From: Pseudoclavibacter sp. CFCC 11306
GTDB lineage: Bacteria > Actinomycetota > Actinomycetes > Actinomycetales > Microbacteriaceae
Reading direction: 5' to 3'
Assembly: GCF_008831235.1 (NCBI RefSeq)
Contig: NZ_WBKF01000001.1
Span: forward strand, 988,529 to 1,052,528
Length of the DNA: 64,000 nt
The position numbers and the translations under genes are program-made. Shown one piece after another: positions 47,301 to 55,566 of the stretch; within the stretch, counting starts at the first letter, position 1; each line of letters begins with the position of its first letter. A model generated the notes under the pieces. It was not told where the DNA came from. It searched no databases and was given only the letters and a program-made list of their open reading frames with translations.

Positions 47301-49447
47301 TTGTCCTTCAACGTCACGGTGACGCCGCCTAGGGCTGGCTCGCCCGCATCCTGCACGCCGTCGTTGTCGGCATCGAGCCAGACACGGTTGCCAATCTGCA
47401 ATGGTGACGGGCTGGTCAGAATGGCGAGCCCACCGAGGCCGCCCGCTTTCCCGAAGTAGCCGCTCGCATTGCTGCTGTACTGGTCATAGCCGTGCAGGCT
47501 CTGGCCATCGCTGAGGCTCAGCCACTTATTGCCACCGGTCTCGTAAGCCGTCACTGGATCGTACGCTGTCGTGGCGACCTGCTGCAGACCTGGAAGAGTC
47601 TGCACTGCACCGAGCGCGGTCTCTTGGTGCAGTGAGAGCCCTCCAGTCGACCCCGCCTGATCTTCGAAGAACTCCTGCCCGCCGGGGCCCTGATTGGCGG
47701 GGCCTTGAGTGCCCTTGTCGTCGATGGCTGCTGTACGCGTCTCGCTGCCGAGAGACGAGGTGCGAGCTGTCACCTTCCCGTTGTTCTCGAGCGTCCAGGC
47801 CGAACCGTTGTACCCTGCATAGAGAATGTCTCCAGCTGGCAGCGTCGAAGGTCCGACCGTGCCGTTGTTTGTGAGCCCTGTGCCATCAGGCCACGGTGAG
47901 TTCTTGCCGCTCAATTGCAGCGACCAACGGTCTTGCAGACCGAGCACAGCGTTGCCCGACTCATCGAACGAGATGCCCGAAATGATGGGCTGTGCCCAAG
48001 TCTTGAAGTTGTACTGACCGACGTCTGAGGCAGCTTTCAGCGCGGTGCCCTCTGCCGCCCATGAGGTGACCCATTTGTGCCACTGCGTCTGGGCCCGAGC
48101 ATTCCCTCCCGTCGCGGCAAGGCCTCGATCGTATCCGAGACTGATCGAGTCGAGTCCGGGCGCATTGTTCCAGTCGCCCGCCTCAGCACTGTCATCGCTG
48201 GGGATCGCCGTGTAGGCGACCCTGCCTGTCGGGCCTGTGGTCGTGTCGCCGACCGTGTGATCTGTGCCGAGCGTATTCACCAGGCCGACGTAGAGCTTGC
48301 CCGCATTTACGGCCAGCGCCCAAGGCTGCTCCTGCGTGGTGCCGTCCCATGTCGCTGGGGCGTATGTGCGCACAACCTTACTGCTCGTCGTGTTGATCTC
48401 GTAGACCTTGTGATCGTTCAAGTTCGTGATGAACAATGACGAACCGGAGACTGCGATGCCGCCGATGCCGGCACGGCCTCCCTGGTCGAAGGCCTGAGGG
48501 TCAGGCTCGGTTGAGCGTGCATCGTCCACAGTGCCCACGTCGATGCCGACCTGGGTCACATCAAGCCACGAGCGGTCGGTATCGGTTGTGTCGCCCGGAA
48601 GGAGCTGTCCGTCACCAGTCACCGGGATGCGATAGATCCCGCCGAGCCCCAGTGATCCGAGCCCTGAACCGCCTTTAAGCACTGCAGAGGCATAGACGTA
48701 GCCGCCGCCTTTGGCCACTGAGTCATCCGGCTGATAGGCCACGCCCCAGACAGCACCCGTCTGGTTGAAACGGGCCAGGACGTACTGCTCGTCGTTGGTG
48801 TTGGCGTCAGGAACAGCAGAACCAGCAGGAAGATTGCCTGGAATGGAGGTGAGTGACGGGTTGTTGCCGTACTCTCCGTCTGAGGCACCCGACGACTGAA
48901 TGGCGGTGATGAAGGGGCTGGTCAGCCCCTTCGAGTAGTCCTCGAGACGGTGTAGCCCGAGATTCACTGAGGATGCCCCGGCCGTGACGAACTGCACGCT
49001 CGAGCCCGACGAAGACCCTTGGAAGGAGTCGTAGAAATCACTGGGATACCCACTGAACACCACGCGCACTGGAGACCCGTTCGCGACTCCCGTCAGCGGG
49101 AGCGTGTACGTGCCGTCAGCGTTGACCTCAACCTGCGACCCGATGTGCTTGCCGTCTTCGGCATAGGCGTCGACCTTGGTTCGCGAACCGTCGGTACCAC
49201 CGAGCCCCACGTCGATCAGCCCATCGGCGGCCGATGCCGACCCGTCAGCCTTCGCAGCGTCGAACTGGCCGTTCGAGTTGAAGTCCCGGAACACCGTTCC
49301 CGATATGGTCGGCTCGTCTGCGGCAAACGCCGGGGTCACGAGGGTCATGCTGGCAAGAACAGTTGTGGCCGTGGCGATCATGGCCACGCCGCTTCGTCTC
49401 GTGAATGACCGACTCTGATTGTCGTTACTGCGGCTGTGCGATTTCAC
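44321..49447 (-). CDS. Large SdrD-repeat cell-wall surface protein with LARTG sorting signal
   Basis: A 1708-aa secreted protein. The signal peptide ends TPAFA (about residue 42). An N-terminal SdrD_B-like segment (ISGTVFRDFNSNGQFD) is followed by a region of about 500 residues with propeller-like features (YVLARFNQTGAVWGVAY; LFITNLNDHKVYEIN), then seven SdrD/CnaB-type repeats opening near residues 684, 837, 971, 1105, 1242, 1374 and 1507, each with (V)GDxVWxDxDGDGxQ, a putative calcium-binding loop. At 1676 is LARTG, a membrane helix and an Arg-rich tail, a sortase signal. GTG 49447 has GAGGGG upstream. The core repeats share very similar DNA with a period near 400-408 bp. Probably an adhesive or structural stalk. 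Confidence 0.9.
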   Translation of the reverse strand: MKSHSRSNDNQSRSFTRRSGVAMIATATTVLASMTLVTPAFAADEPTISGTVFRDFNSNGQFDAAKADGSASAADGLIDVGLGGTDGSRTKVDAYAEDGKHIGSQVEVNADGTYTLPLTGVANGSPVRVVFSGYPSDFYDSFQGSSSGSSVQFVTAGASSVNLGLHRLEDYSKGLTSPFITAIQSSGASDGEYGNNPSLTSIPGNLPAGSAVPDANTNDEQYVLARFNQTGAVWGVAYQPDDSVAKGGGYVYASAVLKGGSGLGSLGLGGIYRIPVTGDGQLLPGDTTDTDRSWLDVTQVGIDVGTVDDARSTEPDPQAFDQGGRAGIGGIAVSGSSLFITNLNDHKVYEINTTSSKVVRTYAPATWDGTTQEQPWALAVNAGKLYVGLVNTLGTDHTVGDTTTGPTGRVAYTAIPSDDSAEAGDWNNAPGLDSISLGYDRGLAATGGNARAQTQWHKWVTSWAAEGTALKAASDVGQYNFKTWAQPIISGISFDESGNAVLGLQDRWSLQLSGKNSPWPDGTGLTNNGTVGPSTLPAGDILYAGYNGSAWTLENNGKVTARTSSLGSETRTAAIDDKGTQGPANQGPGGQEFFEDQAGSTGGLSLHQETALGAVQTLPGLQQVATTAYDPVTAYETGGNKWLSLSDGQSLHGYDQYSSNASGYFGKAGGLGGLAILTSPSPLQIGNRVWLDADNDGVQDAGEPALGGVTVTLKDKEGKTLATKTTDAQGNYLFSSDDKDYALQSNTEYTLVFSTPADATKSAVIASLEGTDYAGTTWGQLKLTTQTATGDTTDAAQQTLVDSNPDPSTGAFTYTTPALGANDHSLDAGYGLTPAVSVGDFVWRDTDGDGVQDDGEPGIQGVVLNLVGPDGNPVTDVYGNVVGSVTTDANGKYLFPALPVLPAGQHYTVTIDQEASQAALADLVPTKQNGTGGDTSTDSSTWNAESTDLTTNLAKDLTLDFGFVTKPVPAPSVSVGDYVWKDADGDGVQDAGESGIDGVVLTIKDPKGNSVTDVNGKSVGPATTKDGGKYSFTDLPVLPAGQHYTVTIDQDASKDALTGLEPTKENGAGGDTGKDSSTWTAESTDLTTDKAQDLTLDFGFVQQPTPSVSVGDLVWKDTNGDGVQGSEEPGIDGVVLKITDPKGNPVTDVNGKPVGSVTTDANGKYSFTDLPVLPAGQHYTVAIDKDASKDALTGLEPTQSNVGDPAKDSSKWSATSTDLTTDKAQDLTLDFGFVNTPPQPAPSVSVGDYVWVDGDADGLQGGEADKALSGVTLTITRSDYALVTAADGTPLTTDQLSTKTDATGKYEFTGLEVLPEGTHYVVTVTTPEGYKATTAGVGSDASKDSSTGSATSTDLTTDGASDPTLDFGFVKLPTPSVSVGDLVWKDTNGDGVQDAGEPGIDGVVLKITDPEGNPVTDVNGKPVGSVTTDANGEYSFKALPVLPAGQHYTVTIDQDASKDALKGLEPTKPGAGSDRGKDSSTGSATSTDLTTDGASDTSLDFGFITPTYAVGDVVWVDADGNGQQGDAERLAGVTVTLLDADGNPVAGVEPVTTDEQGRYLFDKLPAGDYRVKFTLTDEQAAKYQFTGKSVEGSTAEDDSNADPATGISDVFTLGASNGNLTLDYTDQAFTATNGIDPTIDAGVTLKPVTPTPEEPGQPAQTETEPVNQGGSTPSSLARTGFEAGAAVLGIALLAAGLLMRRMARRRNS

Positions 49448-49573
49448 GCAATCCCCTCATGACGGTTCACACGAATGACGTGCAGACGCAGAGTCGGCAC
49501 CCAGGTGCAAAGCATTCGAAAGCTGGCGACAGGTATGCCACCAAGCAGGATGATATGCGCGATTCAGGTCGAC

Positions 49574-49634
49574 GGCGTTCGCGAGGGTCAGGTTTCACCC
49601 TTTTTTTCACCCTACGCAGCCGAGGCCGAACGCC
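49574..49634. promoter_or_regulatory. Intergenic element between DyP and surface-protein genes
   Basis: An inverted repeat GGCGTTCG/CGAACGCC (49574-49581 and 49627-49634) encloses two TTTCACCC direct repeats 12 bp apart (49593 and 49605). The right arm lies just inside the 49448-49636 gap, next to the DyP stop codon. It could be a weak terminator of the pilus-DyP operon or a regulatory site for the downstream surface gene. No clear promoter was recognised. Confidence 0.35.
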
Positions 49635-49636
49635 AG

Positions 49637-50881
49637 TCAGCGTTCCAGTGACGCGCCCAGCTTCTGGGCCGAGTCGAACCCCGGCAACAGGGCGAAGGCA
49701 CCGATGCCTCGTACAGACGTATAGGCCATCATCGCGTCCATATCATCCATTCGCTGCTGGGTGGCCACGAAAGTGCGCACATCGTTCTGAAAGCTCGTGA
49801 ACAGCAGCCCAGAGACCGTGCCCGCTGACAGCACGCTGTAACTGCGTCTGAGCATCAGCGGCCTGCCCACGAATGACGGGTGCGCCGCCCGAACGTGGGA
49901 TGATGCCGGTGTCACATACGAACCAGTCGACGTCTTGGCCAACAGATCTGACTCGGCGAACGTGTCGCCACCGGTCAGAGGCGAGCCATCAGCTTTGTGC
50001 CTGCCTATGACCTGCTCCTGATCGCCCTCGGCCAACTCTCGAAACCGATCGACGTCGAGGTCGAAATGGCGCACCACACAGATCGTCCCGCCGGCGAACG
50101 CCCCTGAGCCGATCCACACACCCTGTTCGAGTGCGTCGTCGTCGCGCGGAATCATGACGCCGTCATAGAAGCCAAACGGATTGCGAGCAACGTCTTGTCT
50201 CGGCCTGCCGCGGTATCCGGCTTCACTCCATCGCAGTGACAGCTGTGCAGCCGCCACGAGTTCGGCGGTGACCGGCTCAAGTATGCCGGGATCGCTGGCA
50301 GATGTGATGATCAACACGTCACCGCCGCGTCGCTCCGGCGGCAGCGCGTCATCGCCGGCGAAGTGCGGCAGGTCGACACGAGCAGTGCTTCCTTCGACCA
50401 GCTCGACCAGACGCGCACCCACGCCAATGCAGACTGCAAGGTCTCCGGCGCCATCTGGCAGCAGACCCGACGCACTCTCAGCGAGCGAAAGCACGCGGTC
50501 CCCCAGTGCAGCAAGCATCGTGACTAGGTCTTCTCGAGTGCGAGTCTGTGGCGCATCCAACACACTGTAGAGCGCGTGCGACGCTGGCACGTCAGGCCGG
50601 TTAATACCCGCCTGATGCTCTCCGGTGGCCACGACCCGACTGACGTCACCGGCGTTCGCACTCGTCGAGGGATCGTCTTGCACCGGCAAACGATCCGAGA
50701 CCGCAGTCGCGCCCACCGCACCGATCGCCATGCCTCCAAGCAGCGACCCTCCCCCGAAGAGCAGCTGGCGTCTCGACCAGCGCCGGCTCTCCGGTCTGAG
50801 CGATGCTCCGTCTTCGTGCTCTGCCGGCACGGAGGCCGCGCCCTTGGCCTCAGGGCCGTCTCGACCAGGTTCGTCGCTCAC
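49637..50881 (-). CDS. Tat-exported DyP-type heme peroxidase
   Basis: A 414-aa dye-decolorizing peroxidase. A hydrophilic leader is followed by the twin-arginine signal SRRQLLFGGGS (36-46) and a hydrophobic helix, so heme is probably loaded before export. DyP features: ATGEHQAGI near 85, the GXXDG motif as GFYDG (237-241) with the catalytic Asp, proximal His329 in SSHVRAAHP, and distal Arg in LMLRRSYS (345-346). GTG 50881 overlaps the lipoprotein stop as GTGA. It resembles EfeB-type class A enzymes, but no efeU or efeO gene is adjacent; instead it is the last gene of a coupled pilus operon. The substrate is unknown. Confidence 0.9.
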   Translation of the reverse strand: MSDEPGRDGPEAKGAASVPAEHEDGASLRPESRRWSRRQLLFGGGSLLGGMAIGAVGATAVSDRLPVQDDPSTSANAGDVSRVVATGEHQAGINRPDVPASHALYSVLDAPQTRTREDLVTMLAALGDRVLSLAESASGLLPDGAGDLAVCIGVGARLVELVEGSTARVDLPHFAGDDALPPERRGGDVLIITSASDPGILEPVTAELVAAAQLSLRWSEAGYRGRPRQDVARNPFGFYDGVMIPRDDDALEQGVWIGSGAFAGGTICVVRHFDLDVDRFRELAEGDQEQVIGRHKADGSPLTGGDTFAESDLLAKTSTGSYVTPASSHVRAAHPSFVGRPLMLRRSYSVLSAGTVSGLLFTSFQNDVRTFVATQQRMDDMDAMMAYTSVRGIGAFALLPGFDSAQKLGASLER

Positions 50882-51639
50882 TGTGCACTGACCCCAGGAG
50901 CAGTCAGCGTCGGCCCGCTCTCTGCACCGAACTGCACGGTGCTCCACTGGCTGGCCGCCCGAATCTCAGCTTTCACCAGACGCCCATCGTCTGTGACCCA
51001 CAGGCGAACGCTTGACGCTTCGGGGTCTACCGCGGCACTGCTCTGCCCCTCGGCGACGCTGTCAGACGGCGGTGTCGCGAACACGCGAACGCTCTGCCCG
51101 TCAAATTCGTCGTCACGCAGCCAGAGTGCCCCTGTCTGCTGCAGCAGCATCGGGTTGTCCGGGCGATCAGTTCCCAACGCCGCCAGCACCTTCAGCAGCT
51201 GAGGCAGCGCATCCGTCGTCGAGCCAATGCCCTGCGCACTCCAGCCGGCGTCGTTCACGTCGGGAATCGGCAGCGCAGGGTTTCCCAGAGCGTCAGGCTG
51301 TGAAGCATGCACCCCGGCGGTCGACCCCGTCCACAGCACTGCACGGTTGGACGTTCCCTGCTGTGTGAGCTGCGTATAGCCAAGCTGACTGTGGTAATCG
51401 ACCCACCCTTGCAGACCGACATCGCCTTCTGCCGTCTTTGCCTCGACGGTCACCGGTACACTGCCCTGCTGAAAGAGTTTGAACCTGACCGTCGCCAGCT
51501 GCTGCGCCTCGTCGGTAGAGACCGGTCTCGCTACGCTCTCTGCCCCGTCGTCAGCTGACGAGCACCCGGCCAGGGCCGTCATGCCACACAGTGCGGTCAG
51601 CACCAGCGTCACGAGTCTTGTCCACATCCTCATAGTCAT
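50878..51639 (-). CDS. Uncharacterised lipoprotein of the pilus-DyP operon
   Basis: A 253-aa protein with signal LVTLVLTALCGMTALAGC ending in the lipobox LAGC. The mature part is beta-rich (ATVRFKLFQQGSVPVTVEAK, then LWVTDDGRLVKAEIRAASQW) and recalls the LppX/LprG lipoprotein fold, which binds lipids in mycobacteria; that resemblance is weak and unverified. ATG 51639 overlaps the preceding gene (ATGA) and its own stop overlaps DyP (GTGA), so its amount should match its neighbours. It may present a substrate or anchor to the DyP peroxidase. Confidence 0.7.
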   Translation of the reverse strand: MTMRMWTRLVTLVLTALCGMTALAGCSSADDGAESVARPVSTDEAQQLATVRFKLFQQGSVPVTVEAKTAEGDVGLQGWVDYHSQLGYTQLTQQGTSNRAVLWTGSTAGVHASQPDALGNPALPIPDVNDAGWSAQGIGSTTDALPQLLKVLAALGTDRPDNPMLLQQTGALWLRDDEFDGQSVRVFATPPSDSVAEGQSSAAVDPEASSVRLWVTDDGRLVKAEIRAASQWSTVQFGAESGPTLTAPGVSAQ

Positions 51640-52991
51640 CGAACACCCGTCAGGGCGACGAGCAGGCCGGCGTCGGGCACGGCGATGTGTGTCACGTCGG
51701 GCAGCTGCATCTCATCGGGCAGAGGGTCTCGTGAGGTGCCGGGATCGTCCATCTGCGGCTGTGCTTTGGGCGCGGGAACCTCAAGAAAGCTCATGCCAAC
51801 CGGCGCTGACGGACCGGGCAGCTGGTCAGCCGAGGCTGAAGACTGCTGAATCTTTTCACCGTCGCACGCCCGAGACAGCTCTGCTGCGAACCCGACTGGC
51901 AGGGCGGTGCCGGCTGGCGAGAGGCAGTTGGCGGATGCCGGTGCGCGCCCGGAAGAGATGTTGGCGGCAGTCACCGGGCTACCCGATATCAGGTTGTCGG
52001 TCAGGCGGTTGCCGGTGGATGGCAGGTCTTCGGTTGAGGCGAAGATCACGGCAGAGCGCGCGTTGTTCTCGATGCGATTCGCAGTGATCGTGTTGTCTTG
52101 GCCGCCGCTAATACCGATGCCCGTGCCGAACCCGCCATCGGCTTGGCTGGGTGACTGACTGGTCTGGTTTTCGCTGATCACATTGCCGGCCACAACATTG
52201 CCGCGTTGGGGGGTGAAAGCCTCTTGGTAGTTCGACAGCAGCGTCATTCCGACTCGGTTGTCGGTGAATCTGTTGCCGGTGAGCACGAGCGAATCTGAAG
52301 CGTTCGCATTCTCGAAGCCGACGGCATTTCGCTCGGCGACGTTGCCAGTCACAGCGATGTTGCACTGCTGGCATTGGCCGACGTAGAAACCGGAGTCTGC
52401 TGAGCCAGACGCATACGAGTCTTTGATGATGCCGTTCTTAGCGTTGAACGCGTAGATGCCGTAAAGGCCGTTGTTGTAGGCGGTGACGTGGTCGACCGCG
52501 AAGCGCTGCGTCGCCGGAAACTTCTCGGGGTCGAACTGCTCGTACCCACTGATGCCGGTGACGTCTGCCCCGTTCTCATCGTGGGTGCCAGTGATCAGCA
52601 CGCCGTAGAGCGTCGCTCCTGTCACGGTGAGATTCTCGACGCGCACGCCGTCGGCGATGCCGACGATGCCGAGCGGGCGCTGCCCCTCGCCGTCGATGAT
52701 CGTTTCGTTGCGATCACTGCCGCGAACGGTCACGTCACGAGTCTTGATCGTCATGGAGTCACGGTAGGTGCCCGCGCCCAACACGATCGTGCCGCCCTCG
52801 GCCACCCGGTCTGCGGCATCCTGCAGCGAGCCAGAGTCGGGGGTGACCTCGACGACAGCCTCTTTCGGCGCCGTGCCCGTGGCACAGCCGGTCAGAGCAG
52901 CCGCGAACAGAGCGGTGCCGATGATCACGGTCATGCGCGAGAGCAGGAACAGGCCTGCGGTCGAAGCGTTGTGAGGCATGTCTCGAATCAT
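51636..52991 (-). CDS. Right-handed parallel beta-helix lipoprotein (NosD-like)
   Basis: A 451-aa protein. The signal (RMTVIIGTALFAAALTGC) carries the lipobox LTGC, so it is membrane-anchored outside the cell. Residues 55-330 form successive beta-helix coils: GGTIVLGAGTYRDSMTIKTR, IVGIADGVRVENLTVTGATL, NGIIKDSYASGSADSGFYVG and NRVGMTLLSN. The protein has a CQQC pair near 206-210. A Pro-rich C-terminal stretch of about 70 residues follows. Beta-helices of this type bind or cleave polysaccharides or act as NosD-like copper helpers. ATG 52991 overlaps the sortase stop; ATG 52979 is an alternative. The polysaccharide function is inference. Confidence 0.8.
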   Translation of the reverse strand: MIRDMPHNASTAGLFLLSRMTVIIGTALFAAALTGCATGTAPKEAVVEVTPDSGSLQDAADRVAEGGTIVLGAGTYRDSMTIKTRDVTVRGSDRNETIIDGEGQRPLGIVGIADGVRVENLTVTGATLYGVLITGTHDENGADVTGISGYEQFDPEKFPATQRFAVDHVTAYNNGLYGIYAFNAKNGIIKDSYASGSADSGFYVGQCQQCNIAVTGNVAERNAVGFENANASDSLVLTGNRFTDNRVGMTLLSNYQEAFTPQRGNVVAGNVISENQTSQSPSQADGGFGTGIGISGGQDNTITANRIENNARSAVIFASTEDLPSTGNRLTDNLISGSPVTAANISSGRAPASANCLSPAGTALPVGFAAELSRACDGEKIQQSSASADQLPGPSAPVGMSFLEVPAPKAQPQMDDPGTSRDPLPDEMQLPDVTHIAVPDAGLLVALTGVR

Positions 52992-53959
52992 ACGCGTGCT
53001 CCTGCCGGGGACTCGTTGCCATCGTTCCCAGAATGGCTGTCCTCGCCGTCTGCGTCGCTGTCACGGCGCTTCTTGCCTTTCTTGCGCGGGGGCGCGAACA
53101 GCATCCACCCCACGACGCCCGACCCGCCGACGAACCAGACGGCCCACCACGGAAACCCGAGCGGCGCACCATCGGCGCCGAGCTCTTCGCTCGCGTCACC
53201 CTGACCATCGGGCAGTCGCTTCGCGTGCACCATGAACCGGTGGCTGTTAATGCCGATCGGTGTGCAGGTAAACAGGGTGACCCAGTCCTCCCCCGGGGTG
53301 ATCTTCAGCGACTCGGTCTCGCTGGGCAGCACTGTCTCAGTGCTCTCGACGCGATAGTGGTGGTCTTCGCCGAGCACGCTGATCCAGAAGGTGTCGCCGA
53401 CCTCGGCCTTCGACAGATCGGTCAGCAGCTTCGATTGCGGCAGACCCGCGTGAGCGGTGAGCACCGAGTGCGTCGAGGGCCCACCCACCGGCAGCGACGT
53501 GCCGTACATGTGCCCGACGCCCTTCGAGATCGTCTCATCAGCGGTGCCGTGATAGATCGGCAGCCCGATGTCGAGCTTGGGGTAGCTCAACGTGCCGATC
53601 ACGTCGGTGTCGCTCACTCGCAGCATGTTCTCGTAGGCCTGATAGACCTCTGTGCGCAGCGCCTCGTCTGGGTTCTCGGTGATGTACGGGTCGGTCAACG
53701 GCCCCGGCTTCAGCTCATTGTTGTAGGCGTAGGCCGCATCGAGAATTCTCTGGCGCTCAGCCGACGGGGTCTGTTGCACGCGTTCGACATAGCCCGAGAT
53801 CTGGTTGTTCTGGGCGATGCGCGCGAACCACGTCGCCGCCTGAGGGTACACGAGCAGGCCGATGCCGAGCATCGCCAAGGTCTGCAGCACGATGTTCCAG
53901 GCCAGACGCCGCTTCTGTGGAGGGGTGCGGGACGCGCGCGGCTTGCGGTGCGTCGTCAT
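52988..53959 (-). CDS. Class C (pilus) sortase
   Basis: A 323-aa transpeptidase that links pilin subunits. An N-terminal membrane helix (residues 21-40) and a C-terminal one (PWWAVWFVGGSGVVGWMLFA) flank the sortase domain, as in class C enzymes. Catalytic residues are His170 (LTAHAGL), Cys232 (TLFTCTPIG) and Arg241 (NSHR). A lid motif DPY (90-92) occupies the position of the usual DPW/DPF. It lies between the LARTG pilin and the beta-helix gene with 4-bp overlaps on both sides, so it may act on the LARTG proteins. Confidence 0.95.
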   Translation of the reverse strand: MTTHRKPRASRTPPQKRRLAWNIVLQTLAMLGIGLLVYPQAATWFARIAQNNQISGYVERVQQTPSAERQRILDAAYAYNNELKPGPLTDPYITENPDEALRTEVYQAYENMLRVSDTDVIGTLSYPKLDIGLPIYHGTADETISKGVGHMYGTSLPVGGPSTHSVLTAHAGLPQSKLLTDLSKAEVGDTFWISVLGEDHHYRVESTETVLPSETESLKITPGEDWVTLFTCTPIGINSHRFMVHAKRLPDGQGDASEELGADGAPLGFPWWAVWFVGGSGVVGWMLFAPPRKKGKKRRDSDADGEDSHSGNDGNESPAGARV

Positions 53960-55566
53960 TCGTCGTCGGATGCTTCACGCGACTCCGCTGCGGCCGTCGC
54001 CTTCTTCGTGTCGTCCGGCTTGCGGCGACGTCGAACCAGCGCCAACGCACCGCCGCCGATCAGCACGATGCCCAGCAGCACGAGGCCAGTGAGCTGCGCG
54101 CCGGTGCGCGCCAGAAACCCTGGAATGCCGTCGTCCGCCCCAGGCTGCCCGGGGGTGTTTGGCGGAGTCTTTCCTCCGTCGTTGGTGTCATCACGCCAGA
54201 CCTCGAAGGTGGTGACGGCAGGGTCGTCGACTGATGTGATGGCAGTCTGCTGCACGTTCCAATCGCCCATCCAGCCGGCAGGGTAGAACGTCGGCTTGAC
54301 GAAGAACGAGCGGTAGAGCGGGTCAGAGGTATCGCGGTCGAGCCCGTTCACGAAGTTCGACAGACGGAACCCTTCAAGTGTGATCTGCCCGCGATCGTTA
54401 GTCGTCCATTCGTCAGTTCCGTCGACGACAATCGCGTTGCGGTCGTTCGCGGCGTCATCTGCGCTCAAGTAGACCTTGAATTTCGCCCCGGGAATCAGGT
54501 TCGAGGGGTTGCCCTTCTCGTGCACGTTGATCTGCAGATACCCGAACTTTGTGGTTGTCTGGGCTGTGACAGCGGCCGTTTGGCCGGCGATCGCTCGGTT
54601 GTCTGGCAGCAGCCGCACCTCGTTGGTATGCGCCCCCTCAGTCAACACAGTGGTGTGATAAGTGATCGCGACCTGCACCTGTGGGTCTGTGGCACGGGCC
54701 TGCGTGAGCTTGGCACGGCCAGACTCGGTGAAGGTGACTTGCACGGTCGGGCGGCCGTTGACGGTGATGATCTGCGTCTCGAAGTCATCGCCGGTCAGCG
54801 CAGGCGCACCTGTGCCGGTGAGTGCGACCTGTACCTGGTCTGCAGCGTCAGAGAGCTCAAGCCCCTCGGCGATCAAGTTCTGCACTGCGTATCCGTCAAG
54901 GCTCTCGGTGCGTGGCACATCTGAGGTCGAGGTCCAGCTCACCGTGTCGCCGATGGTCACGGCATTGGCATCGATGTCGGTGAGCGAGACGCCCACGCGT
55001 GGGTTCTTCGGGTACACGTGCACGGTGTACATCCACTGATCGAGCGTGGGATGCTGCAACGGCATCGCCACCAGGAACGGGTCTGCGGCGACAACGCCTG
55101 CCGGCGCATGGGTCTCTTGCACGTAGTACAGCCCGACCCCCAAGTCGAGGGTGAGCGTGCCGTCGCTGCCAGTCGCCCCAGCACCAGCGGCCGACTCACC
55201 TGCGATCAGCTGAGCGGCCTCGGCTGTGTTGAGGGTCTTTGCCGCAGTCCATCCGGCATCGGTGGTGAGGTCGATGCCCGGCACGCGGGTGGCGCTGAAC
55301 TGCACACCCGAGATCGACCGATAGCCAGAGCTGTCACTCAGCGGCAGCCCGTCGGTGGGCAGCCCGAACTCCTGTGGCTGCTCGAACTTGTGGATCACCA
55401 GGTGCGTCTGCGCATTCGGATCGATGTCGCTGGTGCGAGGTTCCCCAGAGGCGTGTGCCGGTGTGACGAGTGACAGTGTCGCAGCCACGAGACCGACGAT
55501 CATGAGCAGTGCGAAGCCGACTCGCGATCGTCGTTCGCCCTGCAGGTTCAAAGATGACATGGTCAT
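53956..55566 (-). CDS. LARTG-anchored pilin subunit (SpaH/EbpB family)
   Basis: A 536-aa pilin. Signal peptide LMIVGLVAATLSLVTPAHA; pilin motif VHVYPKN (182-188) with the Lys that sortase joins to the next subunit; E-box-like YYVQETHAPAG near residue 150. CnaB-type domains follow, with likely intramolecular isopeptide bonds. It ends LARTG at 485-489, a helix, RRRR and a long charged tail of about 20 residues. Start ATG 55566 has AAGGA upstream and overlaps the sortase stop. The long frame upstream is the sortase gene. LARTG departs from canonical LPXTG at the proline. Confidence 0.92.
   Translation of the reverse strand: MTMSSLNLQGERRSRVGFALLMIVGLVAATLSLVTPAHASGEPRTSDIDPNAQTHLVIHKFEQPQEFGLPTDGLPLSDSSGYRSISGVQFSATRVPGIDLTTDAGWTAAKTLNTAEAAQLIAGESAAGAGATGSDGTLTLDLGVGLYYVQETHAPAGVVAADPFLVAMPLQHPTLDQWMYTVHVYPKNPRVGVSLTDIDANAVTIGDTVSWTSTSDVPRTESLDGYAVQNLIAEGLELSDAADQVQVALTGTGAPALTGDDFETQIITVNGRPTVQVTFTESGRAKLTQARATDPQVQVAITYHTTVLTEGAHTNEVRLLPDNRAIAGQTAAVTAQTTTKFGYLQINVHEKGNPSNLIPGAKFKVYLSADDAANDRNAIVVDGTDEWTTNDRGQITLEGFRLSNFVNGLDRDTSDPLYRSFFVKPTFYPAGWMGDWNVQQTAITSVDDPAVTTFEVWRDDTNDGGKTPPNTPGQPGADDGIPGFLARTGAQLTGLVLLGIVLIGGGALALVRRRRKPDDTKKATAAAESREASDDE

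Noticed and set aside
49637-51639. An EfeUOB-type iron uptake operon around the DyP gene
   Set aside because: No permease (EfeU) or cupredoxin/M75 protein (EfeO) is present; the adjacent lipoprotein lacks M75-type HxxE motifs.
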